This document shows positions 32,740-45,251 of a stretch of 64,000 nucleotides of DNA, piece after piece. The position numbers were made by a program, and so were the translations under genes. The notes under the pieces are model-generated. The model searched no databases and had not been told where the DNA came from. It saw nothing but the letters and a program-made list of their open reading frames with translations. The stretch lies in assembly GCA_021234155.1 (NCBI GenBank), contig JAJEKV010000005.1:28238689-28302688 (forward strand), read 5' to 3'. Source of the DNA: Isoetes taiwanensis (lineage: Eukaryota > Streptophyta > Lycopodiopsida > Isoetales > Isoetaceae). Every line of letters begins with the position of its first letter. The first letter of the stretch is position 1.

Positions 32740-33812
32740 AAAGAAAAGTTACTAGTAAAAGTGATGGTGTAGATTCAGACATGATAGATCCTTGCAGCCC
32801 CAGCAACTCTAAAATTCCTGAATTGAGTCCAGACAAGGTTCAAAGGAGGCCAAGGAAAAGTGAAGCAGAAAGATTGTCAGAAGAAGCTGGAATAGATACT
32901 AGCAAATTTGGAAGATTAAGAGAAGGGAAAAGCTAAAGATTAGATACCATAGAAGATCCGGAAGCTGAACTTAATGCTATAATGGCAATCATTGAACCAC
33001 ATACTCCCACCACTTATGAAGAAGCAATTTCAAACACAGAAGCTGCAAAATGGAAACATGCCATGGAAGAAGAGATAAATGCATTCAAGAGAACTAAGAC
33101 ATATGAGTTAGTTAAGAAACCAAAAGGAAAAAATATTGTGGATAACAAATGGGGCTGATGGGAAATCCAAGGTATACAAAGCCAGACTTGTAGCAAAAGG
33201 GTACTCTAAAAAAAAGGAATGGACTATGATGAGACATTCTCACCTATAGTAAAACTTGCAAGCATCAGAATACCTTTAGCATATACAAATGCCCTTGATC
33301 TTGAAATACATCACATGGATGTTAGTACAACATTTTTAAATGCACCACTTGAGGAGGAAATTTACATGAAACAAGCAGCTGGTTTTGAGCAGGGCACAGG
33401 AATGGTCTAGAGGTTAAAACGAGCTATTTATGGGCTCAAACAGTCACCCAGAGAATGGTATAAATGCATGGACATTTTTTTAAAAGCAAGTGGCTTTAAA
33501 AGATTGGAGAGTGATGGGAATCTATATATGTTTGTTGATAAACTGAGTTTTTGCATCATTGCACTATAGGTAGATGATTGCATTATGCTGGTTAACAACA
33601 TCTGATACTTAAATGAGTGCAAACAGATTCTCAAGTCTAAATTCAAAATGCAAGATCTTGGAGAATTCAAACTTTCTTGGGAATTGAAGTAACAAGGAAT
33701 AGAAAGGACAAAAAAATTTATGCTCACTCAGACAACTAATATTCAAAATATTCTAAACAGATTTGGCATGACGAATTGTAATAATGCTGCTACTCTACTT
33801 GTGACTGGACAT
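32740..33812 (+). mobile_element. Copia RT fragment, plus strand
   Basis: Reads from the linker before RT (NTEAAKWKHAMEEEINAFKR) through YDETFSPIVKLASIR, LEIHHMDVSTTFLNAPLEEEIYM, LKRAIYGLKQSPREWYKCMD and VDDCIML, with several stops and frameshifts. It breaks off at about 33812 where a minus-strand copia begins. No LTR is attached. Confidence 0.85.
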
Positions 33813-36800
33813 CAAGCTTTAAGTCTTCTGTACCAAATGTTATTCCACAGTACATTGTACCTTTGAGATATCTAAGTACTCTCTTGGCAGCAATCCAATG
33901 TTCCTTCCCTGGATCATTTAAATACCTGCTCAGTATATTCACTATGTATGCTATATCAGGCCTAGAGCAGTTTGCAACATAGGCTAAGCAACCAACCAGA
34001 GATCTATACGGAACCTTTTCCATCTCACTCCTTTCTTCCTCTGTTCTTGGGCACAATTGCATGGAAAGTTTCTTTCCTGGTACTACAGGGGTCTTGCAAA
34101 CTTTACAATCTTTCATTCTGAATCTTTCAAGCATTGAATCTATTTGCACCATTGCGTTAATGTTAGTTTCTTATTTTTCCTGTCCCTATGCACTTCAACT
34201 CCAAGAAACTTAGTTAGTTCTCCAAGATCAGTCATTTGAAATCTCTGATTCAAAATCTGCTTGCATTTTTCCAATACCTTTAAGCCTTTTGAGATCATGA
34301 TGTTATCATCAACATAAAGAGCTATGATACACCAATCATCCCCTGCTTGAAATTTGTATAAATTACCATCATTTTTAAGTTTGCTGAATCCTTGTTCCCT
34401 GAGATAAGTGTCCATGCACTTGTACCACTCCCTTGGCGACTGTTTGAGGCCATACACAGCCCTGTTTAATCTCCAAACTTTGTTATCACCTTCTTCAAAT
34501 CCTGATGCCTGTCTCATATATATTTCTTCCTCCAATTTAGCATTCAAAAATGTACATCCATATGATGTATCTCCAGATCACATGCATTTGCAATAGACAA
34601 AAGCATTCTAATACTGTTCATTTTGACCAGAGGTGAGAAGGTTTCTTCATAGTCTTGTCCCTTTTTTTGTGAGAAACCTTGAGCCACGAGACGGGCTTTA
34701 AGTTTAGGTGTAATACCATCTGCTCCTGTTTTAATTTTATAGAGCCATTTACAGCCAACTACATTTCCATTGGTTGGCAAATCTGTGAGCTCATATGTTT
34801 CAGTCCTTTTGAAAGATGCCATTTCATCTTCCATAGCCTTTATCCACTTATCTTTATCAATTGAATTCACTGCCTCTAAATAATTCTTAGGCACACTAAA
34901 ATCAGAAAGCATCAAGACTTCAAAAAGATCATGTAACTCACCTCTTTGTTCAGCTAACCTTTTGCTCCTGCCATGTACATCTCTTCCCAAGCTTCCTTGT
35001 TGCTTCCTTGTTGAAACACCTTCTTGTAATTTTTCGACCTCAGTTTTTCTTTTTCTTTGCTCAACAAGTGCTCCAAATAGTTGGTTATCTTCTGGCTGAA
35101 TCTGCACATGCTCAGGGACTGCAACATCATTAGTTATGTCAGATTCCCCCTTTATGTCATCTATGTCAAATTTGACCATTGGTTCATGCTGCTTTTTCTC
35201 TGATGTGTTGACCTGCATTGGAGTTATATTACCATGATATTTCCCCTTTGACATATCACCTTGTAATTGCCTTTTATTTTCTGCATTCTCATCATGCAGG
35301 TTGATCTTTGGAATTGATTTGTAATATTGTGTTTCATCGAACACAACATCTCTACTTACTATTATCCTTCTATTCTTTGGATCATAAAGCCTATAGGCTT
35401 TAGACTGATCATCATACCCAACTAGATATGAAATATAAGCTCGGTCATCAAGCTTCCTTCTTAATTCTTCGGGTACATGTGCAAAGGCAAGGCAGCCATA
35501 AGCTTTTAATTTGTCATAATTTGGAAACTTTCCATTCCACAACATTTCAGGGAGTGCACCATTTAGGCTGCTGGAAGGTAAGAGATTTTGAACATACACT
35601 GAGGTTTTGACTGCTTCATCCCAGAGAAAATTAGGTAAGCCTGTGTACTTCAACATGCTTCTTACTACATTTAGAATAGTGCGATTTTTCCTTTCTGCAA
35701 TACCATTCTGTTGGGGAGAGAATCTACATGTTAACTGCCTCTTAATACCTTTGTTTCTGCAATAAGCCTTGAATTCATTTGACAGGTATTCTCCACCTCT
35801 GTCTGAGCGTAGACATCTAATCTTTCTTCCTGTCTCAAGTTCAACTTCACTTAAATACTGTTTAAAAGCTTCAAAAGCTTGATCTTTTGTTCTCAAGCAG
35901 TACACCCTTGTTCTCCTGCTGAAATCATCTATAAAAGTCATAAAATATTTCATACCTGTCATACTGGTCACGTTAAGAGGCCCACAAAGGTCTGTGTGAA
36001 CAAGGTCCAGCAATCCCTTTGCTCTTTTCCATGATTTTTTGGAAGGTAGCCTGCTATGTTTGCCTAAAAGGCACCCTGCACATTTGAGATCTTCTTTTTC
36101 ATCCTCTTGAGCATGGATCAGACCCTGCTTGTTTAAGAGCTTTATTTACATGGCACAATCTCTCATGCCAAGTTTTAATGGAAGGGCATGCAATTAAATT
36201 AATACTTGGTAATAGATGATCTATATTCAAACCAAAAAGGTTTCCAACACGTTTTCCCAGAAATCTGATTTCATTATTCATGAAAACCTTACATTGTAGT
36301 CTTTCAAAGACAACTTTATAAACTAAATCTACCAGCTGAGCTACTGAAATGAGATTTCTAACAAGCCCTGGAACACAAAGTACATCTTTTAATTCAATCT
36401 TTTTCCCTTGCAGATCAAAAAGCTGGAGCATGCCACTATCCTTGATCCTTTGACAATGTCCATTTCCCAGTTGAACATGTCCACCTGCTCTACTTTTGCA
36501 ATCTTTAAGAAATTTCGTTGTGCACATCACTGTCTTCTCAGCTCCTGAATCTATAATCAATAATTTTGAGTCACTACTCTTAGATTTTAAAGCATTCGAC
36601 TGAGACTTACATGCCTCTTCATCTTCATCTGGTTCTTGTTCATCATTTGTTTCCTGTATAAGATTTAATTCAGGTTTTCCCCTTCCTGTACCCCTGCCTT
36701 TACCAAAATTTCCACCGCTGTTGCTTGCTCCTTTTCTTCTTCCTCTACCTCTGCCATAACCCCTTTTTGGGCTTGGACAGTTTGCTGCCAGATGTCCTTT

Positions 36801-37400
36801 GCCCTGACAATTATAACAGATAACTTCTCTTCCTAGTTCAGGACATTCATTTTTCAAATGACCATAATTGTCACAATGATAGCATGGTCCGATTTTCCCT
36901 TTAGTTGAAGTGTTCCCCTTTTTTCCTTTGTATTTTCCTGTATACAACACCAACAACTCTCTGCTCCAACAACTCTCTGCTCCAACTCGGTTCTTAACAT
37001 TCTGACTGCATCTTCCTTTGTTCTTGCCACATTTCTTAATAAAGTGGCCAGATGAGTGTCACGTGAGACTGATCTAGCAATAGCTAGAATCTGGTATTCT
37101 TCAGTCAAGGTATTCCCTGCCCCTTCGAGATCTGCAATAATAGAGTCGAATTTTTCAAGAAATTCAGTCAAGCCTTCTTTATCATATAGTTTAAGCCTTT
37201 TTAATTGTTTCTCTAGAACATCAATATGTGAGGAAGATTTTGATTCATAATTCTTAATCATATACTGCCACATATCTCTTGGTGACAGTCCCCTCAGTTT
37301 TAGCTTGATTACTGTGCCAACTTTGCAAATTATAGCTTGAGCTTCCATAATGTTCAAACTTTCATCAATTACTTCTGGACTTGCTGTGACACTTGCAGAT
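33800..37400 (-). mobile_element. Copia pol-gag, minus strand, no LTRs
   Basis: On the minus strand the gag (37357-36854 and 36956) has two CCHC zinc knuckles (CYHCDNYGHLKNEC, CYNCQGKGHLAANC). Protease has IIDSGAEKTVM, and the GAG-pre-integrase part has WHERLCHVNKALKQ. Integrase (36013-35400) has LVHTDLCGP, IDDFSR and QQNGIAERKNRT. RT (about 34900-34150) has LEIHHMDV, GLKQSPREWYKC and YVDDNIM. The start of RNase H follows, with VLRYLKGTMYCGI (to 33790). Breaks lie near 36900, 36060, 34545 and 34150. Both ends are cut off: no primer site, polypurine tract or LTR was found. It is much better preserved than its neighbours. Confidence 0.92.
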
Positions 37401-40145
37401 TACAAACAGACAGAGAAGAGCCTATTATTGAGTTCAATGGAGAAGAATGCTATGGGATATGATTTTTCCGTTGCTGCTTTACGATCGATCGCTATTACAG
37501 GTATCTTTGAATCCTTCTGAATAATGTTCTATTATATCCTAGATTGCATGTTAGGAATATAAGCATCATCACATCTTAGTATCTGCAAATCAATGTGTTA
37601 CCTATGAACATGATGTTTCTAGATGTCAAAATTGCCATTCTCAGTTACATGTTAATTAATAATTGTATGGCTATATTAATACTTGCCTAATAGCCATAAT
37701 AGCCATCTACACAAGGGATGCTGTTTCAACTCATGTGAGAGGTCGAAAGGTCTATTCATGGTTTAATAATTAAAAAAGGTTGTCTGGGGTAGATTGTGTA
37801 TATATATAAGGTTCAGAATTCATTGCTCTTAACTGCAGCAAGAGCTTATTATTTGGCCTTTGCTGGGCACATCACATATCCAGGTAAGATATGCAGATGG
37901 AAAACGTGGGCATCTTGATAATTCTGATTCTTAAGCTTAAGCTATATTTCTTGCATTTTTCTTAGAGCATTAGGAGCTCTACTTTATTCCTTCTGTTGTT
38001 GATGTCACTCCTCATTTCTGTACTTAGGAAGTATCTTGAAGTTTTGCAAGGTAAGAACATTATTCTTTATTCCCATTCAACTTGAAAAGTCATTGCTTTG
38101 GTATAAAAAGTAGCTATATGCATTGGAAATTGCCACTATTTCCTTTTTCATATTATTTATAAGGCGTCCATTTTAATACTGGGGAGCTTTTGCTAAGAAT
38201 GATTTGTTCGTTATTTCCAATTTGAGCTTGACATTCAATATTGCATGAGATCATGTTGTGAATGAAGCTTGAAAAGTTATCATAGTTCTATGCTTTTGTA
38301 TTGAGAACAGTCATGCATTAAATTTACCTCTGTTTTTCCTTTTCTGATGCAGAATCAAGCAATGTGTGATTGCCTTGGATCTGATGTTAAAACTGTTACT
38401 CCTTTCATGTCTATTTGTTTGAGCATTTTTGACACTTTACATGCTTTGGCTCTTAAGAGCGCAAATCAGATCATATGTACATGAAGGTGAGCCCTACTGA
38501 GTCTGAATCATTTTTATGCTCTTTTTGTAGCTAAGGGTATTCTGCAGGTTTTCATGGGTGGAGCTAAAGACGTATCTGTTTTGTTGGCTGCCAGAATGTA
38601 CTAGAAGATATGATAAGCATTTACTATTGTATCTACATCATATAATCACCAGCTCCTGCTGAACTTTGGTAGCGGAGTTTAGATTTATTGAAGCGGCATC
38701 AATTTTCCGTGATGGAAGATCCATTCTGAAGCTTGCAAAAGGAACTTCTAGAACGTGCATGAACTACAGCAGCACACTTCGTTATGCATTTTAGTATTGC
38801 TTAACTGTGTGCAAGGTAACCAAAGATATATATCTATTTATTACTAAGTATTGTCCATGGGTTAGTTGCAGTCGTAATTATAAAGACGTTGGTCTTGCAA
38901 GCACGGCTGATACCGTCTTTGGATTACATCTTATGCAGATTTGACACACATATAAAGCAAATCACAAATTTCATAGATGCAAAATATCCAGCACCTGACA
39001 CCATCTTCATGGACGAAAATATCTTGCTTTGTGATCAGCGTTTTTTAGATCTTACATTCACGGTAGCCACCTTTATAAATTAATTCTATACATGATCATA
39101 ATCAGCTATTGGAGATGTAAAATGGTTGTTCAAATTCTGCGGGCTTTATAAACTGAAAGTAATTATATTTATTTGTTACTACTATTGTCCATGGGTTTGT
39201 TGCAATTCATAATTGTAAAGATGTTGGAAGTTGCAAGCTGGGCTTATACCATCTGTGGACTATTTTTCAACTTAGATACATTGTCAAAAAATATAAGACA
39301 AACCAAAACAACATTAATAAGTTATAAAACATGGAAAATTTGCTAATACACTTTTTATGATAGATTTTATATATGTTGTTTATTTGCTCTTCTCAACATC
39401 CTTAGAGTAATGCAATCTCAATAATATTACATTGTCGTTCCCACGAACGTCCTTCAACACCCTTCTATAATGCAGCCTTAACACTTTTTTATAATGCAAC
39501 TTTATTGCAAATATTATATAAAGAATGCTTATCAAGTAACAATAGTAGCATCTCCAACCTATGTGGACATAACCCTTCTATAATGCAATTTATTTGCAAG
39601 CACCCTTCTATCATGCAACTTTATTGCAAACATTATATAAAGAACGTTTATAAGTAACAATAGTAGAATCTCCAACCAATGTGGACATAATATATACACG
39701 TATATTGGCCTTCTACTCCAAATGGGCAACACTTAATCCAACAATTAATTTGCAAGTTTAGTTTGCATGGCTCTGTAATAAACATAGAACTAATGTAACC
39801 TCTGCCACTTTTCAATGAAACAAAGGTAGAAGAAAAAGGAGGAAATAGCTATGAGTGACAATATTAACCTACAGTTCTAATGTAAAGGCAACCATATTGT
39901 ATATACGTCAGCAGTGTTACAAGTAACACTTGCATCAAGGTCTCCATGATATAAAGCATTATACAAGAAATGGAAGCCCAAATTGCACACCATTAATGCT
40001 GCATAAATTCTACAATGTTGAACCCAATAACTGCCTTATAGCCCAGCAACGCTGGGCACCATCACTAGTAGAAATAATCATATAAGCTCACTGAGTATAT
40101 TGGTTAAGGTAGTCTTGACAGGACATTGAGTTATTTTGGTAGAGG
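37401..40145. other. Gene-less stretch with splice-like pieces and repeats
   Basis: No gene can be built. Short open pieces on the plus strand end at GTAAG/GTGAG-like donors (for example before 37500, 37885, 38050 and 38487), which may be remains of an intron-rich gene. Two internal duplications are visible. About 38830-38930 resembles 39165-39265 (TATTGTCCATGGGTT..GTTGCA). About 39485-39575 resembles 39601-39692 (CAACTTTATTGCAAA.ATTATATAAAGAA). Confidence 0.45.
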
Positions 40146-40149
40146 TTCA

Positions 40150-40352
40150 AGCCACCGTATTTCTTATAATAAAATCTTAAGCAAAGCCGCATAGAGGTTC
40201 GATATTCTCTCAAAATCTTATGCGAAGTTGTATTTCATATTCCAAAATCATAGGATTTGATATGGATGTAAAAATGACAATTCCTAAAACCATAGACCAT
40301 ATATCCCTAAAATAAAATGGATTGTTATAAAAAAAAAAAAACATAGATTCAA
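40150..40352. repeat. Dispersed repeat R2, copy 2
   Basis: Matches R2 at 25090-25445, including AAAACCATAGACCATATATCC and the A-run before ACATAGATTCAA. It lacks the 145-base central block of copy 1. Confidence 0.65.
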
Positions 40353-40439
40353 AGATAGAAAATAATCACATTAGCAAATCACTCTTGAAGATGCCTAAAA
40401 GCCACTGCCAAGTAGGCCTAACATGTGGACGCAAAAAAA

Positions 40440-41323
40440 GGAAAAAAAAACTACAAAATACCCTTATATTTTGACAAATTTCACCAGATGCCCTTAACTT
40501 TTCATAATTTCACCAAATGCCCCTGGTCAACGTATAATATATTTTGTATTTTTGAAAATTATTCAAATACCCTTAAGATTTACGTTAATTCCTCAAATGC
40601 CCTTATATTTCTTTTAAATTCCTAAAATACCCTTGAGATCTATAACATGTATTTCTTTTCAAATTTTAAAAGTTGCAAATTTACAAAATACCCTTTTAAG
40701 CAAATTATTGAAATATCCTTGAACAACATCGTATTATCACTGGAGACAACATCGCAGTTAGAACAGTAGGAACAATAATAGGGTGCATGATCTCCCTATA
40801 GGTTGCAGAGTAGGAAGTGAGTAAAAAGGCTCGATGAGGCTCCAGAATCTGTGTGCCTCCAAAATTGTAAGAGAATAATCCTTCAAAAAATCTTGAGAAA
40901 ATATAATTGGTGCAAAATCATGAGAACCTGTGAGCAAAAATCAATAGAGCAAGCAAAACTTGATGGAGCAGAATGAGTTTCAATCAGAAGCAAATTCGAT
41001 GGAGCCTCTTGTACCTTCTTTTTTCTGTTTGAAGAACCATGCACAAAAGTAGTTTCAATCAGAAGCAAATTCGATGGAGCCTCTTGTACCTTCTTTTTTC
41101 TGTTTGAAGAACCATGCACAAAAGTAGGTGTTGATCCGAAAATGACGCCTAAATTCGTTGAACAAGGGCGTTCCGTTGAATACGAAAAATTGAAGGACAT
41201 TTTGTGAAACTTGAAATATTACAAAAAGGGTATACATTGACCAATGGCATTTAATAAATTATGGGAACTTAGGGGCATCCAGCGAAATTCGTCAAAACAT
41301 AAGGGTATTTTGTAGGTTTTTCC
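40440..41323. mobile_element. Non-autonomous element with ~95-bp TIRs
   Basis: The left end (40440-40540) reads GGAAAAA..CTACAAAATACCC. Its reverse complement ends the element at about 41225-41323, with about 80% identity by eye. The left half repeats the word AAATACCCTTA several more times (40555-40720). A 75-bp unit is exactly duplicated in tandem at 40977-41051 and 41052-41126. No transposase is present, so this is a MITE-like or Mutator-like passenger. Target duplication not resolved. Confidence 0.7.
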
Positions 41324-41334
41324 CAAAAAAATGT

Positions 41335-41730
41335 TCGATGGTCTCGTGATGGTCTCGTCCTGCTGCATGCAAAGAGGACAAGTCATAGGAACGCCTGGGT
41401 AAACATGTGGAGTACAACTTATGATAGAGCAATTTATCTCAAACCCATCTCTAAACTGCTTTCTAGCAGTCTAGAGGGATAACTAAACGCCAATTGCGCA
41501 ATACATCCCGGCGAAGCAAGAGTCTATAGATTAAATGCACCAACTGTGCTTCACTGACACTATCAGGAACCACCCAGAGCTTTGGAGCCATAACCTGCGG
41601 ATTTGGAGAAAGAATAGAAACTACTTTCTGCCAAATTGCACGATCCCAATGTAGCAGCAGAAACTTCAATCTGAACTCGTTCCAGGCCAACAATCTTGTC
41701 TCATTATACCATGCAACAATCTTGTCTAAT
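41335..41730 (-). mobile_element. LINE C-terminal zinc-finger fragment
   Basis: The minus strand near 41350-41400 reads YPGVPMTCPLCMQQDETI, the zf-RVT pattern at the end of plant L1 ORF2. The frame at 41463-41693 upstream is compatible with the preceding region. No RT domain remains. Confidence 0.5.
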
Positions 41731-42212
41731 TATACCATGCAGACTGTAAGCACACCTACTGCTCTCCATCGACATTATGTCAATGGATGGACTGAGGATA
41801 CCAATGGATTGCCTATTTGATCCTTTAAAGTTTGAGTTCATAAATGCAGGCACCTTATCTTCTACCCTCAAATCTACATCTCTCAAGCACCAATTTCCAG
41901 CAGCGAGGTCTAGAAGAACATTCCCTTACCACATTGCATGTTCTGGTTGCATGTTTATAGAGCTCTCTAAAGCTGGTTGTGCATTGCACTCTTGTAGCTC
42001 AACAAGATTTTAAGTCAAATGCACTAATATTGGTGAAATGCACTTTAGAAGGATCATTCTAAAGATTCCTCAGAAAAGCACCTAGTTCACATCCGAGGCC
42101 GTTCACACTGCATGCTCTTTGGAGTGCCAAAACATGTGGAGACCATACCCCACATTTGGAACCAGGCTGCTTCAACCCTTACAACATTGCATCAAGCATT
42201 CCCTTCTGTATG
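41731..42212. other. 3' flank of the PPR gene
   Basis: No recognised feature. On the minus strand this is the 3' flank of the PPR gene. If that gene once had an E+ or DYW domain, it should lie here or behind an intron, but I cannot read one. Confidence 0.35.
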
Positions 42213-45200
42213 TCATGTGGTGTATGAGCACATTTTCAGATTTTCAGACAATGCATACATATTTGAGAGCTGTACCAAAACTGCCACATTGCCAGGTTCC
42301 AACTGAAGCACATATTCTGCAGCACGCTCAGCAACTTCAAGATTGCCATAAATTCCACATGCACCAAGAAGGGCCATCCAAACCACAGGAATTGGTGCTG
42401 AAGAAATTACAAATGTAACTTCCTCCGCCTCTTCCAAATATCCTACACGACCAAGAAGGTTAACAATGCAGGCATAATGATGGCATGTTGGTGATGCACC
42501 AGTGTTCTCACTTATAAAACTGAAGTAATGAAAACCCTCAACCATAAGAGATGCATGCAAGCATCCAGATAAGACAGATATGTAAGTGACATCATTTGGT
42601 TTCATCCCGTCCTGTTGCATTTGTTGGAGCAGTCTAAGGGCCCTAATACCATTTCCATATTGGGCATGCCCTCCAATTATTGTATTCCACGACACAACAT
42701 TTCGAGTTGTCATCCTCCCAAACACCATCTCTGCATCCTCGATGCTTCCGCACTTCAAATACATATCAATGAGACTATTTTGCACTATAACATCCATTTC
42801 ATATCCAAAACCTACTATGTATGAATGAATTCGCCTGCCACACTCCAAAGCTGCTAAGGCAACACAGGCATTTAGTATGCTCAAAAAAGTGATCTTATTT
42901 GGCTTCAGACCTTCCTCTTGCATCCCCTTGAGGAGATCGAGAAACCTCATGCCTTCACCAGGCTCTTTATATCCTGTTATGACTGCATTCCATGCCACAA
43001 CATTTCGCTTATCTATCCGTTCAAACACTTGCCATGCGTTAGCAATCCAATTACAACTAATGTACAAGTCTACAACTGCACTGGCAACAAAGACGTGTGC
43101 ATTGTGCTGATATTTCAAAATACTGGCATGAACTCGTTTTCCTTGTTCCAAGGCAGCCCCACTTGAGCATGCACTCAATACATTTACAAAACTGTTCTCA
43201 TTTGGTTGCACACCTTCATCTTGCATTTGAGCAAGTAGCAAAACAGCCTCTTTGGCATTTCCATGCTCACCATGTCCTCCTATAGCAGCATTCCAAGTAA
43301 TGAGAGTTCGAATTGGCATCCTATCAAACACTTCATAAGCATCTTTTATACATCCACATTTTGCATACATGTCAATAAGGGTACTCCCAACAAATGTGTC
43401 TGTTTCATACTGGTCATCTATAATGCTTGAATGAATGCGCTTACCTTGAAATAAAACCCCTTCATTTGCACATGCACCAAGAGTGGTAACAAAGGTAACC
43501 ATATTTGGTCTCATTCCTTCCAGCTCCATTTTACCAAACAGATCGATAGCTTCCTTTGTGCGACTATGCTCAGCATAGACAGCAATCATTGCACTCCATG
43601 ATACCACATTTTGTGTAGGCATTTTATGGAACACCTGATGGGCATCACTTACATGACCACATCTACCATACATTTCAAGGAGTGCACTGCCAACAAAAAC
43701 ATCCAAGGGATATAGCCCTCTTAAGAAACGAGAATGGATCAGCTTCCCTGGTCCCAAAGAGGGGGTCTCTGTCTTATCAGCACATGCATTTAGAAGAGCA
43801 ACAAAGGTAGTAACATCAGGTTCTACAGACTCCTGGCACATTGCTGTAAAGAGCATCTGTAGATTCTGGCCAGCTTCATTCTGAGCATATCCTGCAAGCA
43901 TTGCATTCCACACCGCCGTGTTTCGTTTACAAATTGTATCAAACACCTCTTCTGCACTGTTCATGCTCTTACATTTAAGGTACATGTCTATAAGCGCACT
44001 TCCAATAAACATGTCTAATTCATGAGACTTCAATGAACTCGAATGAATAAATTTTCCATGTGCCAGAGTAAACACACTAGTGCATGAATTTAGAATTCTG
44101 ATGAAAGTGACCTTCGTAGGTTTTATCCCCTCAGAAAGCATTTGCATAAAGAGCCGGACAGCCTCCAGGCCATCCTCATCATTTCCATATCCAGCAAGCA
44201 TTATATTCCAAGAATCAATGTTGGACATGGGCATCCTATCAAACACTTCACGAGCTCTAAGCATCTGGCCACATGCTGAATACATATCAATGATTGCATT
44301 GATGACTAAAACATCAGTTTCAAGTCCAAGTTGTAAAATGCTGGCATGAATTGTTTTGCCTTTGTCGAAATATGCAATTTGAGAACATGCAATCAAAACA
44401 CTAACAAAAGTAACTCCATTTGGACTTAAACCTTGTTTTTGCATTTTATCGAAGAGATATAAACCCCCTTTATCATCTCGATTCATTACGCATCCAGAAA
44501 TAATTGCATTCCACGAAACAACATCCCATGTAGCCATGCTCGTGAACACTTTCCATGCATCATTAATACTGCCACATTTGCTATACATACCAACAAGAGT
44601 GTTAGCAACGAACAAGTCTGAAACATATCGACAATTTAAAATGCAAGCATAGATTAATTTGCCTTGCTGAATCTGTGCAGTTTTGGCACATGCGCTCAAG
44701 ACACTGATGCAGGTAACTCTATCTGGCTGTATGCCTTGCGACTGCATTTCCCAGAAGAGTTTGAGTGCTTCTTTACCATCCCCTTTCTGTGCACATCCTA
44801 CAATCATGGCAGTCCACATGTATATGTTAGGATCGGATACCTCTTGGAATACTCTACAAGCATCTTCTAAAATCCCACATTTTACATACATGTTAATGAG
44901 AGCATTTGCTAGATGGGCATTTGGCTTGAGAACAAACTTGATAAGATGTGCATGAACTTGTTTTCCTTCTTTCAAAATTTTCAATTTGGAGCAGTGTTGC
45001 AAAAGGCAGACGCAAGTCTCAAGATACTCGTCAGCAACCTTTGAATCCATAAGCCCCCAAATGCCAATATATTCATCAAAACAATCTTTCTTCGCAACTG
45101 TCTTTGGACTCAAAAGCAAAGCCTGACTACTAACTCTTCTAGCAGTATTTGGAACAAGATATGTAAAGCTTAATCGACACCATCTGCGTAACCTCATGGT

Positions 45201-45251
45201 TATTAACACTAAGGCACAGGCAAAAAACCACTTACACAATGAGAAAAGCAT
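42213..45251 (-). CDS. PLS-class pentatricopeptide repeat protein
   Basis: One uninterrupted minus-strand frame of 1012 codons. Eight P-L-S triplets are visible, each marked by a W-N-A-M-I-like block (for example VVSWNAIISG, AVWNAMLAGYAQ, VVSWNTIIGGHAQYG) and by LI-MY-KCG and K-LHS/KVHA blocks. They are followed by a partial E domain (PVVWMALLGACGIYGNLEVAERA, LEPGN). PLS-class PPR proteins bind organellar RNA, usually for C-to-U editing, and each repeat reads about one base. The ATG at 45197 gives an Arg-rich N-terminus (MRLRRWCRLSF) typical of a mitochondrial or plastid signal and is the more likely start. The first ATG at 45251 would add 18 hydrophobic residues. The protein stops inside the E domain, so it has no E+ or DYW deaminase and would need a partner in editing. 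Confidence 0.9.
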   Translation of the reverse strand: MLFSLCKWFFACALVLITMRLRRWCRLSFTYLVPNTARRVSSQALLLSPKTVAKKDCFDEYIGIWGLMDSKVADEYLETCVCLLQHCSKLKILKEGKQVHAHLIKFVLKPNAHLANALINMYVKCGILEDACRVFQEVSDPNIYMWTAMIVGCAQKGDGKEALKLFWEMQSQGIQPDRVTCISVLSACAKTAQIQQGKLIYACILNCRYVSDLFVANTLVGMYSKCGSINDAWKVFTSMATWDVVSWNAIISGCVMNRDDKGGLYLFDKMQKQGLSPNGVTFVSVLIACSQIAYFDKGKTIHASILQLGLETDVLVINAIIDMYSACGQMLRAREVFDRMPMSNIDSWNIMLAGYGNDEDGLEAVRLFMQMLSEGIKPTKVTFIRILNSCTSVFTLAHGKFIHSSSLKSHELDMFIGSALIDMYLKCKSMNSAEEVFDTICKRNTAVWNAMLAGYAQNEAGQNLQMLFTAMCQESVEPDVTTFVALLNACADKTETPSLGPGKLIHSRFLRGLYPLDVFVGSALLEMYGRCGHVSDAHQVFHKMPTQNVVSWSAMIAVYAEHSRTKEAIDLFGKMELEGMRPNMVTFVTTLGACANEGVLFQGKRIHSSIIDDQYETDTFVGSTLIDMYAKCGCIKDAYEVFDRMPIRTLITWNAAIGGHGEHGNAKEAVLLLAQMQDEGVQPNENSFVNVLSACSSGAALEQGKRVHASILKYQHNAHVFVASAVVDLYISCNWIANAWQVFERIDKRNVVAWNAVITGYKEPGEGMRFLDLLKGMQEEGLKPNKITFLSILNACVALAALECGRRIHSYIVGFGYEMDVIVQNSLIDMYLKCGSIEDAEMVFGRMTTRNVVSWNTIIGGHAQYGNGIRALRLLQQMQQDGMKPNDVTYISVLSGCLHASLMVEGFHYFSFISENTGASPTCHHYACIVNLLGRVGYLEEAEEVTFVISSAPIPVVWMALLGACGIYGNLEVAERAAEYVLQLEPGNVAVLVQLSNMYALSENLKMCSYTT

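Noticed and set aside
40883-41200. 105-codon frame with a duplicated 25-residue peptide
   Set aside because: Lies inside a non-autonomous TIR element; the repeat is explained by the 75-bp DNA duplication.
44080-44955. Plus-strand frames within the PPR gene
   Set aside because: Shadows of the intact minus-strand PPR frame.
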